From assembly GCA_001799195.1 (NCBI GenBank), contig MGSU01000302.1, positions 1-5,468 of the forward strand: 5,468 nt of DNA. Reading direction: 5' to 3'. The translations under genes were made by a program, and so were the position numbers. This document shows, one piece after another, positions 4,261 through 5,468 of this stretch (the stretch's first letter is position 1; every line of letters starts with the position of its first letter). Under the pieces are notes generated by a model. That model was not told the origin of the DNA, made no database searches, and saw nothing but the letters and a program-made list of their open reading frames with translations. The stretch is from Deltaproteobacteria bacterium RIFOXYA12_FULL_61_11 (GTDB lineage: Bacteria > Bdellovibrionota_F > JAHFAK01 > YA12-FULL-61-11).

Positions 4261-5468
4261 GCTCCCACCTCTCCTGCTATCACCTCTCCGAGCAAGGAAT
4301 GCCGACAGGCTTCGACGATGCGTACCTGGACCATGCGACCGCAAAGGTCCTCGGTCCCGGCGAGATGAACGATGCGATTGCGGTCGGTACGCCCGGTCAG
4401 GGTGCCGCCGTTCCTGCTCCGTCCTTCGACCAGCACCACTTCGCGGCAGCCCACGTTCTCGGCATAGAGTTCCGCGGTGACTGCATCCTGTACTTCTTGA
4501 AGCCGGTGCAGGCGTTCCCGCTTGACCTCGGGATCGACCTGATCGCCCAAACCCGCTGCCGCGGTTAACGGCCGCGGTGAATACATAAAGGAATGGACTT
4601 TATCGTACCGCACGGCAGATACCAAGGCGAGGGTCTCGGCGAAATCTTCGTCCCGCTCTCCGGGAAAGCCCACGATCACGTCGGTCGAGAAGGCCAAGGC
4701 CGGTACGGCGGCTCGCAAACGGGTAACCAACTCCACATACGTCTCCCGATCGTACCCTCTGCCCATGGCCGCAAGCAGTTTGTTCGAGCCGGCCTGCACC
4801 GGGAGGTGCATGTGCTTGCAGAGTTTCGGATCGCCGCAGAGCTGTTCGACCAACCCAGCGGATACATCCTTGGGGTGGGAAGAGGTGAAGCGGATCCGTC
4901 GGAGTCCTTCGATCGCGCTGACCTGCCGCAACAGTCCCGGGAAATCGAGTTCACCGCTGCGATACGAGTTGACGTTCTGGCCCAGGAGCAGGACCTCCGC
5001 GACCCCGGCCTCGACCAAGCGTCGTACCTCGTCGAGGATCTGGGCCGCGGGTCGGGAGACCTCTCGGCCGCGCACATAGGGGACGATGCAATAGGTGCAG
5101 AAATTATCACAACCGTTGGCGATGACCACCTGACTGGTAATCAGGTTGTGCTTGAACCCGAGATCGTCCTCGACGAAGACGAAACTTTCCGGGTCTTGCA
5201 ACTCGGTGGCCACTACCGGACCTCCGCGGAGTTCAATTCCTCGGACCAGTTCCGGCAGGCGCGGCAGGGCATGCGTGCCGAAAACCAGATCGAGCCAGGG
5301 CATGGTCTCGAGGAGTCGAATTCCTTCTTGCTGGGCAACGCATCCACCCACGGCGAAGAGCACATCGCGAGAGGAGGAGAGGGCTTGCTTGTGAAAACTC
5401 CCCAACTCGCTGTAAACTTTGTGCTGGGGTTTTTCCCGGACCGAGCAGGTGTTCAGGACCACGAGATC
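4257..5468 (-). CDS. miaB: tRNA-2-methylthio-N6-dimethylallyladenosine synthase MiaB, 5' end outside window
   Basis: 403 residues are visible; the frame continues through the right edge (Asp-Leu-Val-Val-Leu-Asn-Thr-Cys), so roughly the first 40-50 residues are missing. MiaB is a radical-SAM methylthiotransferase that converts i6A to ms2i6A at A37 of tRNAs reading UNN codons. Counting from the edge: NTCSVREK with cluster Cys at 8, VGGCVAQ with Cys43, and the radical-SAM triad GCDNFCTYCIVP with Cys120, Cys124 and Cys127. Next come LLLGQNVNSY (160-169), the MiaB-specific signature against RimO/MtaB, then STDVIVGFPGE (261-271) and YSPRP (296-300). A C-terminal TRAM domain spans about 335-395 with GRTDRNRIVH. 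The first auxiliary-cluster Cys lies outside. After YSPRP the usual Gly-Thr-Pro-Ala-Ala is LTAAA, a small deviation. It leads the overlapping operon with the DUF151 and VanZ-like genes. Confidence 0.96.
   Translation of the reverse strand, partial: DLVVLNTCSVREKPQHKVYSELGSFHKQALSSSRDVLFAVGGCVAQQEGIRLLETMPWLDLVFGTHALPRLPELVRGIELRGGPVVATELQDPESFVFVEDDLGFKHNLITSQVVIANGCDNFCTYCIVPYVRGREVSRPAAQILDEVRRLVEAGVAEVLLLGQNVNSYRSGELDFPGLLRQVSAIEGLRRIRFTSSHPKDVSAGLVEQLCGDPKLCKHMHLPVQAGSNKLLAAMGRGYDRETYVELVTRLRAAVPALAFSTDVIVGFPGERDEDFAETLALVSAVRYDKVHSFMYSPRPLTAAAGLGDQVDPEVKRERLHRLQEVQDAVTAELYAENVGCREVVLVEGRSRNGGTLTGRTDRNRIVHLAGTEDLCGRMVQVRIVEACRHSLLGEVIAGEVGA

Noticed and set aside
4261-4344. Upstream start for the DUF151 protein inside miaB
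   Set aside because: The extra 28 residues are Arg/Ser-rich and not homologous, while ATG 4260 has a good ribosome site and the ATGA overlap.
3538-4368. Plus-strand open frame of about 275 residues
   Set aside because: It is antisense to the VanZ-like and DUF151 genes, both with clear conserved motifs on the minus strand; long antisense frames are expected at this GC content.

Overview
This is a GC-rich bacterial chromosomal window, probably from a Gram-negative organism. ADP-heptose/LPS-type chemistry (a stand-alone RfaE2-like adenylyltransferase) and a lipobox lipoprotein both point to an outer membrane. The gene set (NfeD-type protease, NPFDP lipoprotein with a thrombospondin-3-like tail, miaB followed by a DUF151 nuclease and a VanZ-like gene) would suit a deltaproteobacterial/Myxococcota- or Acidobacteriota-like lineage. 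That assignment is inference; no marker gene here settles it. I see no rRNA, tRNA, CRISPR array or insertion sequence.

Layout. Bases 1-989 (minus) carry the N-terminal 329 residues of an NfeD-family membrane serine protease that runs off the left edge. Upstream of it, 1101-1356 (minus) encodes a small lipoprotein whose acidic calcium-binding-like tail is out of frame; the break coincides with an 8-bp tandem repeat. Bases 1390-1991 (minus) hold a DUF4160-DUF2442 pair, the DUF4160 member apparently lacking its N-terminal half. Head-to-head with it, 1990-2613 (plus) is a RelE/HigB-like toxin followed by its HTH antitoxin, with a promoter containing a perfect inverted repeat. Bases 2614-2842 are non-coding: a GGA tract, a 17-bp tandem duplication and a good sigma70-type promoter for the rfaE2-like gene at 2843-3331 (plus). 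Bases 3350-5468 (minus) are a tightly overlapping operon reading miaB (5' end outside the window), then a DUF151/BFN gene, then a VanZ-like membrane protein, joined by ATGA and GTGA overlaps.

How the genes relate. The flanks are housekeeping or envelope functions: membrane quality control, tRNA ms2i6A37 modification and LPS heptose supply. The 1.3-kb centre (about 1390-2613) looks like an accessory patch where a complete type II toxin-antitoxin module sits against, and has probably truncated, an older two-gene DUF4160/DUF2442 module of the kind sometimes proposed to be toxin-antitoxin-like. I see no clearly new system. The points most worth a second look are this nested/abutting arrangement with interlocked start codons, the operator-like palindrome, and the tandem-repeat frameshift in the lipoprotein.
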